Assembly (NCBI RefSeq): GCF_900114645.1
Contig: NZ_FOTR01000005.1
Coordinates: 204,602 to 268,601 of the forward strand
DNA: 64,000 bases
Source of the DNA: Gracilibacillus orientalis
GTDB taxonomy: Bacteria; Bacillota; Bacilli; Bacillales; Amphibacillaceae
Reading direction: 5' to 3'
The notes under the pieces are model-generated. The model saw only the letters and a program-made list of their open reading frames with translations, had not been told where the DNA came from and did no database searches. Made by a program: the position numbers and the translations under genes. Positions 51,172-60,116 of this stretch are shown one piece after another (position 1 is the stretch's first letter; every line of letters begins with the position of its first letter).

Positions 51172-52338
51172 TTATAAGGAAGCCTTATAAATGGCAATCG
51201 CATCATCGCGATTTAGATTCTTGAAATTACCGAATTCAGGTCTTGCGATCACGGTTTTGTCTGCCATTTCCTCGAGAGTGTCCTCACTAATATCATAATC
51301 AGCTAGGCGAGATGGCGCGTCAATACTATTCCAGAATGCTCGAAGTTTAGCGATTCCTTCTAAGCCAACTTCTTTATCTGACTTACCGTTTGGATCAACA
51401 TCAAATACACGTACTGCTAATTGTTTAAAACGACTTACGTTTTCATCGATCGCATATTCCATCCAATTTGGGAATAGGATCGCTAGACCGCCACCATGTG
51501 GAATGTCATGTACTGCTGAAACGGCATGTTCCAGGTTATGTGTTGCCCAGTCACCATGATAACCCATGTTTACCATCCCGTTTAATGCCATCGTACCATT
51601 ATATAAAACTGTTGCACGATACTCTTCATTTTCAGGATCTTCTAATAATTTTGGAGCTGTTTCTACCATCGTTTGTAGAATTCCTTCTACCATACGATCC
51701 TGTAATAATGTATTTGCTTCATGATGGAAATAATGCTCAAGTGCGTGTGACATAATATCTACCATGCCATAAACCGTTTGGTCTTTTGGCACTGTTTTAG
51801 TGAATACAGGATCCAAAATCGAGAAAGCAGGGAAGGTATAAGGACTGCCCCAACCATGTTTTTCATTTGTTTCCCAATTTGTGATTACAGATCCATTGTT
51901 CATTTCTGACCCAGTGGCTGCCAGAGTTAAAACCGTACCAAATGGAAGTGCATCTGTTGTGGTCGTTTTTTTTGTAACAATATCCCAAATATCATCATTT
52001 GATGTGGCACCTGCAGCTATTGCTTTTGTACAGTCAATTGTACTACCGCCACCAACAGCAAGGATGAAATCTATTTTTTCTTCTTTGCAAATTTCAATTC
52101 CTTTACGTGCTGTGGTTACACGTGGGTTTGGTTCAACACCGCTTAATTCAGATACATTTTTATTTTCTTTCTTCAATATATCAATGACCTGGTCATATAA
52201 TCCGTTTCGTTTAATACTTCCGCCACCGTAGACAAGAAGAATATTATCTCCGTAACCTTGTAATTCTGTTTGTAAGTTTTCTAATTGCCCTTGACCGAAA
52301 TATAACTTCGTAGGGTTATGAAAAATAAAGTTTTGCAT
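51172..52338 (-). CDS. Iron-dependent alcohol dehydrogenase (YugJ/butanol dehydrogenase type)
   Basis: The 388-residue group III alcohol dehydrogenase has the NAD(P) loop [14 protein letters not shown] near residue 95 and metal ligands in [20 protein letters not shown] and [20 protein letters not shown], then [15 protein letters not shown]. It resembles B. subtilis YugJ/YugK and clostridial butanol dehydrogenase. It probably reduces aldehydes. AAGGAGGTAAGC precedes the ATG. It is monocistronic with its own terminator. Confidence 0.9.
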   Translation of the reverse strand: MQNFIFHNPTKLYFGQGQLENLQTELQGYGDNILLVYGGGSIKRNGLYDQVIDILKKENKNVSELSGVEPNPRVTTARKGIEICKEEKIDFILAVGGGSTIDCTKAIAAGATSNDDIWDIVTKKTTTTDALPFGTVLTLAATGSEMNNGSVITNWETNEKHGWGSPYTFPAFSILDPVFTKTVPKDQTVYGMVDIMSHALEHYFHHEANTLLQDRMVEGILQTMVETAPKLLEDPENEEYRATVLYNGTMALNGMVNMGYHGDWATHNLEHAVSAVHDIPHGGGLAILFPNWMEYAIDENVSRFKQLAVRVFDVDPNGKSDKEVGLEGIAKLRAFWNSIDAPSRLADYDISEDTLEEMADKTVIARPEFGNFKNLNRDDAIAIYKASL

Positions 52339-52567
52339 TTGCTTACCTCCTTGGAATCAACATTCACTTTTAAATATGGCAATAATCTCAGTTTGTGTAA
52401 AGTATTATGCTTTTATGTACAAGAAAGAATAGCTTGGCAAAGTAGATAAATTTCTCCATTCTGATTCAATAAAGTGTTTAATAATTGAAGGAACAGGAAT
52501 AGTATTGGTAGAATGAATAATATAGAACAAAAGCAAGTGTTCTAATTAATTTGAAGGAGTGGATAGA

Positions 52568-52987
52568 GTGAGTAACAAATTATTTACATCCAAAGCAACT
52601 GCACAAGGTGGCCGTGACGGTCATGTAAAATCAGATGACGGTTTAATTGATTTAAACCTGGTAAATCCAGCTGGTGATGGTGATGGGACAGGCTCTAATC
52701 CAGAACAATTATTTGCTGCAGGTTATTCTGCATGCTATGACGGTGCTTTGAATCTAATGGCATCAAAACAAAAAAAAGAGATTGAATCTGCTATTACGTC
52801 AGAAGTTAGCTTAATAAAAGATGAAGCTGACGGAGGATTCAAAATTGGTGTGGTACTAAACGTAGAAATCAAAGGCGTATCACAAGAGGAAGCAGAAGAA
52901 TTGGCAAAGCAAGCACATGACTTCTGTCCATACTCCAAAGCAACAAGAGGCAATATTGATGTAGAATTAAAAACGAAAGCTGTATAA
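52568..52987 (+). CDS. ohr: Organic hydroperoxide resistance protein, Ohr/OsmC family
   Basis: This thiol peroxidase removes organic hydroperoxides. The 139-residue protein has the two redox cysteines in AAGYSACYDGALNL (about residue 58) and DFCPYSKATRGNIDV (about 122), and the N-terminal FTSKATAQGGRDGHVKSDDG typical of Ohr. I chose GTG 52568, 8 bases after AAGGAG; the GTG at 52559 overlaps that site. No ohrR gene is adjacent and I did not see an OhrR operator. A terminator follows. Confidence 0.92.
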   Translation: MSNKLFTSKATAQGGRDGHVKSDDGLIDLNLVNPAGDGDGTGSNPEQLFAAGYSACYDGALNLMASKQKKEIESAITSEVSLIKDEADGGFKIGVVLNVEIKGVSQEEAEELAKQAHDFCPYSKATRGNIDVELKTKAV

Positions 52988-52994
52988 ATATAGA

Positions 52995-53027
52995 AAGAGC
53001 ACGGTGTTCCTAAACACCGTGCTCTTT
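52995..53027 (+). terminator. Terminator of ohr
   Basis: AAGAGCACGGTGTT pairs with AACACCGTGCTCTT and is followed by TTCT. Confidence 0.92.
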
Positions 53028-53097
53028 TCTTATCATGGTGAAATATCTTACATAATACTCCACTTCAATAATTAGAATCAAAAGAAGTCTCACTTTA

Positions 53098-53214
53098 TTA
53101 CGAACGATTTTTAAAGTAATCTGAAAAAGCATGAAAAACTTCAATTCCCTGGTACAGCCAGACACTCACTGCTGCAAAAGAGAATAGACCGATGATAAAG
53201 AATCTAAACCACAT
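53098..53214 (-). CDS. 38-residue single-span membrane peptide
   Basis: The frame starts at ATG 53214 behind a perfect GGAGGTATAATC. It encodes MWFRFFIIGLFSFAAVSVWL followed by a short amphipathic tail ending NRS. It is the second gene of a minus-strand pair with the hypothetical protein upstream (18-base gap). Function is unknown. Confidence 0.6.
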   Translation of the reverse strand: MWFRFFIIGLFSFAAVSVWLYQGIEVFHAFSDYFKNRS

Positions 53215-53232
53215 GATTATACCTCCTTCAGT

Positions 53233-53550
53233 TTAGTTTTGTGGAAGGGGTACAAATGTGATCAGATAATTAGATTGATAAAACACCGCATGTAGATAAT
53301 GTCGAGATACAAACGATTGTTGAAGAGAGTAAATAACCGTGAAAAGTAGTAATGTTCCAATCAATACTCGGTCTTCATTTAAAATACCTTTGTCTGCAGC
53401 TGAATCATGATGATCTGCATCATAATAATAAGTAGCATGTAGTTCATCGTTTAATTCTATATTTAATGTTACATCAGATTGATGACTTGATAATGAGATT
53501 AAGTAAGAAATGGTTAACATCATCATGACAAGAATGAGAGATTTTCTCAT
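53233..53550 (-). CDS. Hypothetical membrane-anchored protein
   Basis: The 105-residue protein has an N-terminal hydrophobic segment (MRKSLILVMMMLTISYLISL) that could be a signal or anchor, an exposed middle with YYYDADHHDS, and a second hydrophobic stretch near residues 65-85. I chose ATG 53550, 8 bases after GGAGATGG; the ATG at 53568 includes the ribosome site. No family is recognised. It lies just upstream of the 38-residue peptide gene. Confidence 0.6.
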   Translation of the reverse strand: MRKSLILVMMMLTISYLISLSSHQSDVTLNIELNDELHATYYYDADHHDSAADKGILNEDRVLIGTLLLFTVIYSLQQSFVSRHYLHAVFYQSNYLITFVPLPQN

Positions 53551-53642
53551 AAGTTCAACCATCTCCATTTCTTATTCATAAATCTAGTATACACCCGATG
53601 TACAGCTGGGTAAAGTTACTTTCATTATAATTTACATTAGTT

Positions 53643-53678
53643 TTATCACGGTGTTAATCTTCTGTAAAGTCCCCACTT
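53643..53678 (+). repeat. Hairpin repeat family C, partial copy
   Basis: TTATCACGGTGTTAATCTTC followed by TGTAAAGTCCCCACTT matches one arm of the complete copy at 10689-10780. It lies just after the 3' end of the MFS gene. Confidence 0.55.
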
Positions 53679-53698
53679 ATAGCAGTTTTGCTTTATCT

Positions 53699-54898
53699 TC
53701 ATGATTGTAATACTTTTTTATTTCTACTTGCCCCTAAACCGAATCCAATCATAACTAATGTAACAAATAGTATCGTTATAATAGAAGGTTGCCAATGGTT
53801 TGTTATGTCAAAGATAAGGCCGATGACTATCGGTCCAACCGATGCTAACAGGTAACCAAAAGATTGGGACATACCTGATAATTCAGCAGCTTGTCTGGCA
53901 TTAGAGGTTCTTAGTCCAAGCAAGGCTAATGCTAAACTTATACTTGCCCCTAACATAATTCCAATGAACGTAATAGCAATGGTTGATCCGATTACACCAG
54001 GCTCAAAATACAATATGCTATAGCCGATTAGCCCAGACAACCCAAAAACTGCAACGACCGGTTGTTGGTTTTTTAGTTTTCCTGCAATAACAGGTGTGAA
54101 GAAAGTAGCAGGCAGGCTAATAAATTGCATGTATGCTACATACCATCCAGCAACTGATCCTGAAAACCCATTGGAAATTAATATTTCAGCTAACCATGAT
54201 ATCGTCACATAAAATAAAAAAGACTGTAATCCCATAAAACAGGTGACTTGCCAGGCAACAGGTGAGCGTAATAATTGGACTGTACTTGGTTCGTACAGTT
54301 CACTATCTTCTTTAAGTGGCGCTTTATTCATTGTAAATAGCCAGATAATAATACCGATAATCGTTAATATACTCCAGCTGGCTAAAGACCAATTCCAGCC
54401 AAGTCCAGCCGTTGTGGTCAGTGGTACACTTAAACCAGAGGCTAATGCTGCAAAAATAGACATGGATGTTGTATAAACGCCGGTCATTAAACCAATTTTA
54501 CCTGGGAAATTACTTTTGATAAGGCTTGGTAATATGACGTTAATGATCGCAATGCCGACACCAATTAATACGGTACCGACGAATAATAATGTAATGGATG
54601 CTGTAGAACGAATGCAAATACCAATTAATAATGTAATAAGACCATAAAGTAATGCTTTTTCGTTGCTGGTCCGATTGGCAATCCGTGGTGCAATAGGTGA
54701 CATAAAGGCAAAGGCGATGAGTGGCAGACTGGTTAAAAAGCCTGCACTCCAATTGCTAATTGATAAATCTTCACGAATAATTCCAATAATGGGACCGACA
54801 GAAGTGATTGCAGGTCTCAAATTAAAGGCTAAAAGAATAATGCCAATGATAAAAAGGAACGTATAATGTTTTTTTGTTAAAAGTGAATCTCTTTCCAT
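53699..54898 (-). CDS. CynX/NimT-family MFS transporter
   Basis: The 399-residue protein has 12 hydrophobic segments. It starts with FIIGIILLAFNLRPAITSVG, then IREDLSISNWSAGFLTSLPL and APRIANR, as in the CynX/NimT (2-nitroimidazole, cyanate) group and B. subtilis YycB. The substrate is unknown. The start ATG has only a weak upstream site (AAGGTG). It is monocistronic. Confidence 0.88.
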   Translation of the reverse strand: MERDSLLTKKHYTFLFIIGIILLAFNLRPAITSVGPIIGIIREDLSISNWSAGFLTSLPLIAFAFMSPIAPRIANRTSNEKALLYGLITLLIGICIRSTASITLLFVGTVLIGVGIAIINVILPSLIKSNFPGKIGLMTGVYTTSMSIFAALASGLSVPLTTTAGLGWNWSLASWSILTIIGIIIWLFTMNKAPLKEDSELYEPSTVQLLRSPVAWQVTCFMGLQSFLFYVTISWLAEILISNGFSGSVAGWYVAYMQFISLPATFFTPVIAGKLKNQQPVVAVFGLSGLIGYSILYFEPGVIGSTIAITFIGIMLGASISLALALLGLRTSNARQAAELSGMSQSFGYLLASVGPIVIGLIFDITNHWQPSIITILFVTLVMIGFGLGASRNKKVLQS

Positions 54899-55045
54899 TT
54901 TTTCACCTTATTTCTATGTTTTTATTAACAACTGTCATACAGAATATGCTAAAATAAGTAATAAACTATCAGTAGAATTTGCATTATAATAGAATAACAT
55001 ACATGAATCTCAAGTGGAAGTTATCTATGATGAAGGAAGGTCTAT

Positions 55046-55594
55046 ATGGAGAATAAGGTCGTTAAAGAATTACTTTCATGGTTGAAGGCTTTGTTGGTTG
55101 CTGTTATTATCGTATTTCTGTGTCGGCACTTTTTGATTACACCCTCCGTCGTGAAAGGTGAATCGATGATGCCGAACTTAGAAAACGGAGACCGGATTAT
55201 TTTAAGTAAGATAAGTGAAATAAATCGTTTTGACGAAATTGCCTTCGAAGCACCGGATTCGAAAGATAATTATGTGAAGAGAGTAATAGGCTTTCCTGGT
55301 GATAAGCTCGAAATGAGAGATGATAACCTATATATTGATGGGGAGCTCTATGAAGAAGTATATCTTGATGACTCCAAATCAGCACTTTCTGAAGGTCAAC
55401 AGCTGACAAATGATTTTACACTTAAAGAATTGACTGGTAAGGAAAATGTTCCTGAAGGCAAATTATTTGTGTTAGGCGATAATCGGAGAGTTAGTAAAGA
55501 TAGTCGTGAATTTGGCTTTATTGACGAAGAGGCCGTCATTGGAGATGTTAAAATGCGTATCTGGCCGATTGATTCATTTGGGATTATTAATTAG
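55046..55594 (+). CDS. lepB: Signal peptidase I
   Basis: This membrane serine protease removes signal peptides from exported proteins. The 182-residue protein has one N-terminal membrane helix (about 12-30), the catalytic serine in VKGESMMPNLENGDR, the catalytic lysine in NYVKRVIGFPGDKLE and the C-terminal box VLGDNRRVSKDSREFGFI. Bacillus has several paralogues (SipS, SipT, SipV and others), and I cannot say which this is. GAAGGAAGG lies before the ATG. Confidence 0.93.
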   Translation: MENKVVKELLSWLKALLVAVIIVFLCRHFLITPSVVKGESMMPNLENGDRIILSKISEINRFDEIAFEAPDSKDNYVKRVIGFPGDKLEMRDDNLYIDGELYEEVYLDDSKSALSEGQQLTNDFTLKELTGKENVPEGKLFVLGDNRRVSKDSREFGFIDEEAVIGDVKMRIWPIDSFGIIN

Positions 55595-55606
55595 GTGACG
55601 GGAAAC

Positions 55607-55635
55607 TTGACAATTTATCGTTTCCGTGTTTAATT
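55607..55635 (+). promoter_or_regulatory. Promoter of the thiamine salvage operon
   Basis: TTGACA and TTAATT are separated by 17 bases, with a TG before the -10. The transcript would start about 20 bases upstream of the TPP riboswitch. Confidence 0.6.
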
Positions 55636-55658
55636 GGTAATAACTTCATAATAAAATT

Positions 55659-55750
55659 CCGCTAGGGGTGCTGCACGAGCAGCTGAGATAAGAATAGTGT
55701 TCTTAATCCCTTTGAACCTGAACTGGTTAAAACCAGCGTAGGAAAGCGGA
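55659..55750 (+). promoter_or_regulatory. TPP (thi-box) riboswitch
   Basis: The conserved thi-box elements appear in order: CCGCTAGGGGTGCT, GCTGAGATAAGA, CCCTTTGAACCTGAACTGG, then TAAAACCAGCGTAGGAAAGC and the closing GCGG. A terminator hairpin follows at 55802-55837. Thiamine pyrophosphate should stop transcription before tenA. Confidence 0.95.
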
Positions 55751-55801
55751 GTCGGATGATGTGTGGAATACATGCATCTTATTTTTTGATATAAACAATT
55801 C

Positions 55802-55837
55802 AAAAAGCCGCTCCGCTAACCGCGAGCGGCTTTTATT
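55802..55837 (+). terminator. Terminator of the TPP riboswitch expression platform
   Basis: AAAAAGCCGCTCCGC pairs with CGAGCGGCTTTT and is followed by ATT. It lies between the aptamer and tenA and is the expected off-state hairpin. Confidence 0.85.
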
Positions 55838-55870
55838 ATGGAAAATATTATTTATCTGGAGGCAGGAGAA

Positions 55871-56560
55871 ATGACATTTAGTCAAGAATTGCGTGTAGCG
55901 GCAGATGATATTTACCAAGGTATTTTTCAACATCCTTTTGTAGTTGGAATTGGGGAAGGGAATCTACACAAAGAAGCGATCATTCATTATGTGAAAGCGG
56001 ATTTTGAGTACCTTAATGCGTTTATGAACATTTATGGTATTGCAATTGCGAAAAGTAGTACAAGAGAAGATATGACCTATTTTTATGAAAAAATCGGTTT
56101 TATTTTAAATAGTGAAATTCATCCCCATCATAATTTGTGTCGTGTTGCAGGAGTTGACTATGATGAATTGCAAGGATACCCTCTGCCGCCGACAGCTGAT
56201 CACTATGTAGCACACATGAAAAGCGTAGCACAGCAAGGAAGTATAGGCGAATTAATTGCAGCATTGTTACCTTGCCCATGGACTTATTTGGAAATCGGAC
56301 ATGAGTTAACAGATAAATACCAACCAACAGAAGAACATCCTTTTTATGAATGGATTACATTTTATGCAAAAGAAGAAACAGCGTCCGTTACAACAGAACT
56401 ATGCGAGCGTTTAGATAAATGGGCTGAACAAGTCGGAGAAGCGGAAAAAGAACAAGCAAAGCTAGCCTTTATTAAAAGCTGTCAGTTAGAGTACTTATTC
56501 TGGGAGATGGCTTATAAGGTGGAAACGTGGCCATTTTCGTTAGATGGAAAGGGGAAATAG
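55871..56560 (+). CDS. tenA: Aminopyrimidine aminohydrolase / thiaminase II
   Basis: TenA hydrolyses aminopyrimidine breakdown products of thiamine to HMP for salvage. The 229-residue helical protein has FVVGIGEGNLHKEAIIHYVK, DFEYLNAFMNIYGIAIAKS, LLPCPWTYLEIG with the catalytic cysteine and the C-terminal LEYLFWEMAYK. I chose ATG 55871, behind GGAGGCAGGAG; the in-frame ATG at 55838 lies in the terminator T-run. It is the first gene of the riboswitch-controlled operon and ends two bases before thiD. Confidence 0.93.
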   Translation: MTFSQELRVAADDIYQGIFQHPFVVGIGEGNLHKEAIIHYVKADFEYLNAFMNIYGIAIAKSSTREDMTYFYEKIGFILNSEIHPHHNLCRVAGVDYDELQGYPLPPTADHYVAHMKSVAQQGSIGELIAALLPCPWTYLEIGHELTDKYQPTEEHPFYEWITFYAKEETASVTTELCERLDKWAEQVGEAEKEQAKLAFIKSCQLEYLFWEMAYKVETWPFSLDGKGK

Positions 56561-56562
56561 AA

Positions 56563-57387
56563 ATGGATAAAGTGGCATCAGCACTCACGATAGCTGGAAC
56601 CGATCCTTCAGGTGGTGCCGGTATTCAGGCCGACTTAAAAGTGTTTCAAGAGCAAGAAGTTTATGGTATGAGTGTTATTACCTCCGTAGTAGCGCAAAAC
56701 ACACTAGGTGTTCAAGATGTACAGCATTTGAGTGTTGATTTTATTGAAAAACAATTAGATGCCGTGTTAACAGATATTCAGCCACAAGCAATCAAGACAG
56801 GGATGATTGCTACTGTCGATATGATGAAATTGATAGCTGGAAAACTAGCGAAATCTAATATTCCTTATGTTATTGATCCGGTAATGGTAGCGAAAAGTGG
56901 TGATTCCTTGATGGACGAAACATCAAGGCAAGTAATTCGTAATACGTTGATTCCTCTTGCTACAGTAGTAACACCAAATGTACCAGAAGCGGAAATTTTG
57001 GTAGGTTTCGAAATTCATCATAATCAAGATGCAGAAAAAGCAGCGAAAGTAATTGTGGATGATTTAGGTGCAGAAGCTGCTGTTGTTAAAGGTGGTCATC
57101 TAAAGGGGGAAGCTGTGGATGTTTTATATGATGGTGAAAATATTCACTATTTAAAGGCAGATCGTTTTGATACGAAACATACGCATGGAACCGGCTGCAC
57201 CTTTTCAGCTGCCATTACTGCTGAGCTTGCAAAAGGCAAGACAGTAAAAGATGCAGTAGTCATCGGCAAGGATGTTATTACAGATGCCATTCAATATCCG
57301 TTGGAATTAGGCCATGGATATGGTCCAACAAATCATTGGGGCTACAGGTTAAAAGGACTACCCCAACAAAGGGAGACATCTAAGTGA
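56563..57387 (+). CDS. thiD: HMP/HMP-phosphate kinase
   Basis: ThiD phosphorylates hydroxymethylpyrimidine twice to HMP-PP. The 274-residue ribokinase-fold enzyme has ALTIAGTDPSGGAGIQADLK at the N-terminus, MSVITSVVAQNTLGV, DPVMVAKSGDSLM and the anion-hole HTHGTGCTFSAAI. I chose ATG 56563 after GAAAGGGGAAA; the ATG-like starts upstream overlap tenA. Its GTGA end overlaps the thiM start. Confidence 0.93.
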   Translation: MDKVASALTIAGTDPSGGAGIQADLKVFQEQEVYGMSVITSVVAQNTLGVQDVQHLSVDFIEKQLDAVLTDIQPQAIKTGMIATVDMMKLIAGKLAKSNIPYVIDPVMVAKSGDSLMDETSRQVIRNTLIPLATVVTPNVPEAEILVGFEIHHNQDAEKAAKVIVDDLGAEAAVVKGGHLKGEAVDVLYDGENIHYLKADRFDTKHTHGTGCTFSAAITAELAKGKTVKDAVVIGKDVITDAIQYPLELGHGYGPTNHWGYRLKGLPQQRETSK

Positions 57388-58169
57388 GTCATTTAATTGA
57401 AGAAGTAAGAAAGCAGCAACCATTGATTCATAATATTACAAATCAAGTAGTTATGAATTTTACAGCGAATGGCTTATATGCTGTTGGTGCAGCACCTGTA
57501 ATGGCGCATGCCAAAGAAGAAGTGGAAGAGATGGCGCGGATTGCAAGTGCTGTCGTATTAAATATTGGAACATTAACAAAAGAACAAGTCGATGCGATGA
57601 TTTTAGCAGGTAAATCTGCCAATCAAGCAGGAGTACCTGTAGTGTTAGACCCGGTTGGAGTGGGTGCCACCACATTCCGCACAGATTCCGCAAACCGTAT
57701 CTTACAGGAAGTAAAGGTAACATGTATCAGAGGTAATGCAGGGGAAATTGCTAATTTAGCGGGAGTAGATGCGCAAGTTCGTGGTGTTGAAGGTTCAAGT
57801 GATATCGATGTACAAAAATTAGCTAAGTTAGCTTTTGAAACATTACAAATACCGCTTGCTATCACAGGAGAAAAAGACGTAGTTGTTGATCAGGGTGCGC
57901 AAGTTAGTATTTCAAATGGCCATCCACTCCTAACAAAAGTTACTGGTGCAGGCTGTTTATTATCAGCTGTTATTGCGGCCTTCATATCGGTAAGTGATCA
58001 TGTGACAGAAGCAATGAGTGATGCCATTAGCTATTATAATGTGGCAGCAGAAAAAGCAGCAGAAAAGCATGCATATCCAGGTAGTTTTCAAGTAGCTTTC
58101 CTGGATCAACTGTTTGAAGTAGATGGAGCAGCAATCAGCAAGAAAAAACGGATAAATAGGAGTCTCTGA
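57384..58169 (+). CDS. thiM: Hydroxyethylthiazole kinase
   Basis: ThiM phosphorylates the thiazole half of thiamine for salvage. The 261-residue ribokinase-fold enzyme has PLIHNITNQVVMNFTANGLY, VVLDPVGVGATTFRTDSA, IRGNAGEIANLAG and VTGAGCLLSAVIAAF with the catalytic cysteine. The first codon is GTG, overlapping the thiD stop; GGGAG is 10 bases upstream. Confidence 0.95.
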   Translation: MSHLIEEVRKQQPLIHNITNQVVMNFTANGLYAVGAAPVMAHAKEEVEEMARIASAVVLNIGTLTKEQVDAMILAGKSANQAGVPVVLDPVGVGATTFRTDSANRILQEVKVTCIRGNAGEIANLAGVDAQVRGVEGSSDIDVQKLAKLAFETLQIPLAITGEKDVVVDQGAQVSISNGHPLLTKVTGAGCLLSAVIAAFISVSDHVTEAMSDAISYYNVAAEKAAEKHAYPGSFQVAFLDQLFEVDGAAISKKKRINRSL

Positions 58170-58172
58170 ACA

Positions 58173-58823
58173 ATGGAACGTAATTTATTGCAAGTCTATT
58201 TTATTCTCGGAAGTAATAATACAGAGGGAGACCCTTTATATGTGTTGGAAGAAGCGTTAAAGGGTGGGGTTACTCTGTTTCAGTTTCGCGAAAAAGGTCA
58301 CAGTGCACTACAGGGAGAGGATAAAAAACAATTGGCGATGCAGATGAAAGAGCTATGTCATTTATATCATGTCCCTTTTTTAGTGAATGATGACATTGAA
58401 TTAGCGCTAGAGATAGAGGCAGATGGTGTTCATGTAGGACAGGACGATATGTCGATAGATGAAGTGAGAAAAGTGATTCCCAACAATTGGGTTGTTGGAG
58501 TGTCATCGACGAAAATCAAGGAAGCAGTTCAGGCAAAAAAAGATGGCGCAGACTATATCGGCGTTGGTCCAATATATAGCACGAATACCAAGGAAGATGC
58601 GAAAAAACCAATTGGAGCTGAAGGTTTACAAGACATAAGAAAACGAGTCGGAGACCTACCGATTGTGGCTATTGGTGGTATCCACTTAGGACACGTGATT
58701 CGACTGATGCAAGCTGGTGCCGATGGAGTCTCTGTCATTTCAGCCATTAGTCAATCCGTTAATCCGCAGACTACAGCAGGTACTTTTTTAAACCACGCAA
58801 ATTATTTTGCGCGGATGCAATGA
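58173..58823 (+). CDS. thiE: Thiamine-phosphate synthase
   Basis: ThiE joins HMP-PP and thiazole phosphate to thiamine phosphate. The 216-residue TIM-barrel protein has TLFQFREKGH, FLVNDDIELALEIEADGVHV, GQDDM, VGVSS, ADYIGVGPIYSTNTKEDA and IVAIGGIHLGH. It follows thiM by 3 bases. The operon has no thiC, thiG, thiS or thiO, so here it covers salvage only. Confidence 0.95.
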   Translation: MERNLLQVYFILGSNNTEGDPLYVLEEALKGGVTLFQFREKGHSALQGEDKKQLAMQMKELCHLYHVPFLVNDDIELALEIEADGVHVGQDDMSIDEVRKVIPNNWVVGVSSTKIKEAVQAKKDGADYIGVGPIYSTNTKEDAKKPIGAEGLQDIRKRVGDLPIVAIGGIHLGHVIRLMQAGADGVSVISAISQSVNPQTTAGTFLNHANYFARMQ

Positions 58824-58838
58824 TTCGATAATATGGGG

Positions 58839-58870
58839 TCACTTTTGATACACTAATACTATCAAAGTGA
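58839..58870. other. Stem-loop just before the DJ-1/PfpI gene
   Basis: TCACTTTTGATA pairs with TATCAAAGTGA with a single bulged T. It ends directly against the ribosome site AAGGAGGTAAT. No T-run follows, so it may be a leader hairpin or operator and is not a proper terminator. Confidence 0.6.
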
Positions 58871-58883
58871 AGGAGGTAATATT

Positions 58884-59408
58884 GTGCGTCTTGAAAATAA
58901 AAAAGTAATTGCTCTAGTGGACGAAGATTTTGAAGACTTAGAACTATGGTACCCTATTTTACGTTTGCGTGAAGAGGGTGCAACAGTAGATCTGATAGGA
59001 AAAGAAGCCAATCAAAAATATATTGGAAAATATGGTGTTCCAGCAAATTCTGATTATGCTTTTTCCGATATAAATGCAGAAGATTATGATGGTATCTTAG
59101 TGCCAGGTGGATGGGCACCAGATAAACTAAGAAGATTCCCGGAAGTATTAGAAATGGTCCGTTATATGGATCAAGCGAAAAAACCGATCGGCCAAATTTG
59201 CCATGCGGGATGGGTGCTGGTTTCTGCTGGTATTTTACGTGGCAAAAAAGTAACCAGTACACCAGGCATTAAAGATGATATGACGAATGCCGGTAGCTTA
59301 TGGAGTGACGAACCGGTCGTAACAGATGGACATCTTATTTCGAGCCGTCGCCCACCAGATTTACCTCCATATGTGAAAGCATATGCTGACTTTTTAGCCA
59401 ATCAGTAA
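58884..59408 (+). CDS. DJ-1/PfpI-family protein (general stress protein 18 type)
   Basis: The 174-residue protein is of the class I glutamine-amidotransferase-like DJ-1/PfpI fold. It has VIALVDEDFEDLELWYP with the conserved glutamate, GILVPGGWAPDKLRRFPEV and the nucleophile elbow IGQICHAGWVLVSAG with the cysteine. It resembles B. subtilis YfkM/YraA and archaeal PfpI; deglycase or chaperone roles are claimed for the family. The first codon is GTG behind AAGGAGGTAAT. Confidence 0.9.
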   Translation: MRLENKKVIALVDEDFEDLELWYPILRLREEGATVDLIGKEANQKYIGKYGVPANSDYAFSDINAEDYDGILVPGGWAPDKLRRFPEVLEMVRYMDQAKKPIGQICHAGWVLVSAGILRGKKVTSTPGIKDDMTNAGSLWSDEPVVTDGHLISSRRPPDLPPYVKAYADFLANQ

Positions 59409-59416
59409 ACAAACTT

Positions 59417-59450
59417 GATCTTACAGGGATTTCCTTGTAAGATCTTTTTA
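59417..59450 (+). terminator. Terminator of the DJ-1/PfpI gene
   Basis: GATCTTACAGGGA pairs with TCCTTGTAAGATC with a small bulge and is followed by TTTTT. Confidence 0.85.
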
Positions 59451-59612
59451 TACTATTAGAAAAACATAATGGAAAAAGAACATTGGTGACTTTGTTGTGA
59501 TCTTTTATGGGTGATAATCGACAAATCTTTCGTGAAACACTTGCTGATGATAGTCTCACTTTATCTAGTGTTGTAAAGGGTTTTTCTAAATTGTAGATTG
59601 GAGTTTTGAGAT

Positions 59613-60089
59613 ATGGAAATTGTTTGGTGGATATTGATTATCGCTTGTTTTATATTGGCATTTGCGGGAGTTATTTTTCCGATCATTCCGTCAGTACTGG
59701 TGATATGGATTGGCTTTTTTATTTATCAATTTGCACTTACGGCTGAGAATATTGGATGGATCTTTTGGGTGGCGATGGCTGTTTTAACATTACTGTTGAT
59801 ATTTTCCGATATTATTGCTAATAGCTATTTTGTTAAGAAATTTGGAGGCAGTAAGACAGGAGAGCGGATGGCAGCTGTCGGGGTGATTGTTGGTTCATTT
59901 ATTATCCCGCCATTCGGTATTATTATTGTTCCATTTGTATTAGTGATTGTAACGGAAATGGTTCAGAAAAAAACAACACAAGAAGCATTTAAGGCAGCGC
60001 TAGGGTCCTTAATTGGATTTCTAAGCGGAACCTTCGCAAAAATTATTATTCAATTGATCATGATTATCTGGTTTTTCATCATTATTTAA
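59613..60089 (+). CDS. DUF456 membrane protein
   Basis: The 158-residue protein has about four membrane segments with two glycine-rich parts: FAGVIFPIIPSVLVIWIGFF, and FGGSKTGERMAAVGVIVGSF followed by GIIIVPF. This is the DUF456 family, whose function is unknown. GGAG lies 9 bases before the ATG. It is followed by the kinase paralogue after 27 bases. Confidence 0.85.
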   Translation: MEIVWWILIIACFILAFAGVIFPIIPSVLVIWIGFFIYQFALTAENIGWIFWVAMAVLTLLLIFSDIIANSYFVKKFGGSKTGERMAAVGVIVGSFIIPPFGIIIVPFVLVIVTEMVQKKTTQEAFKAALGSLIGFLSGTFAKIIIQLIMIIWFFIII

Positions 60090-60116
60090 TCGAAGTCAGA
60101 CATCGAGGTGTTACAA

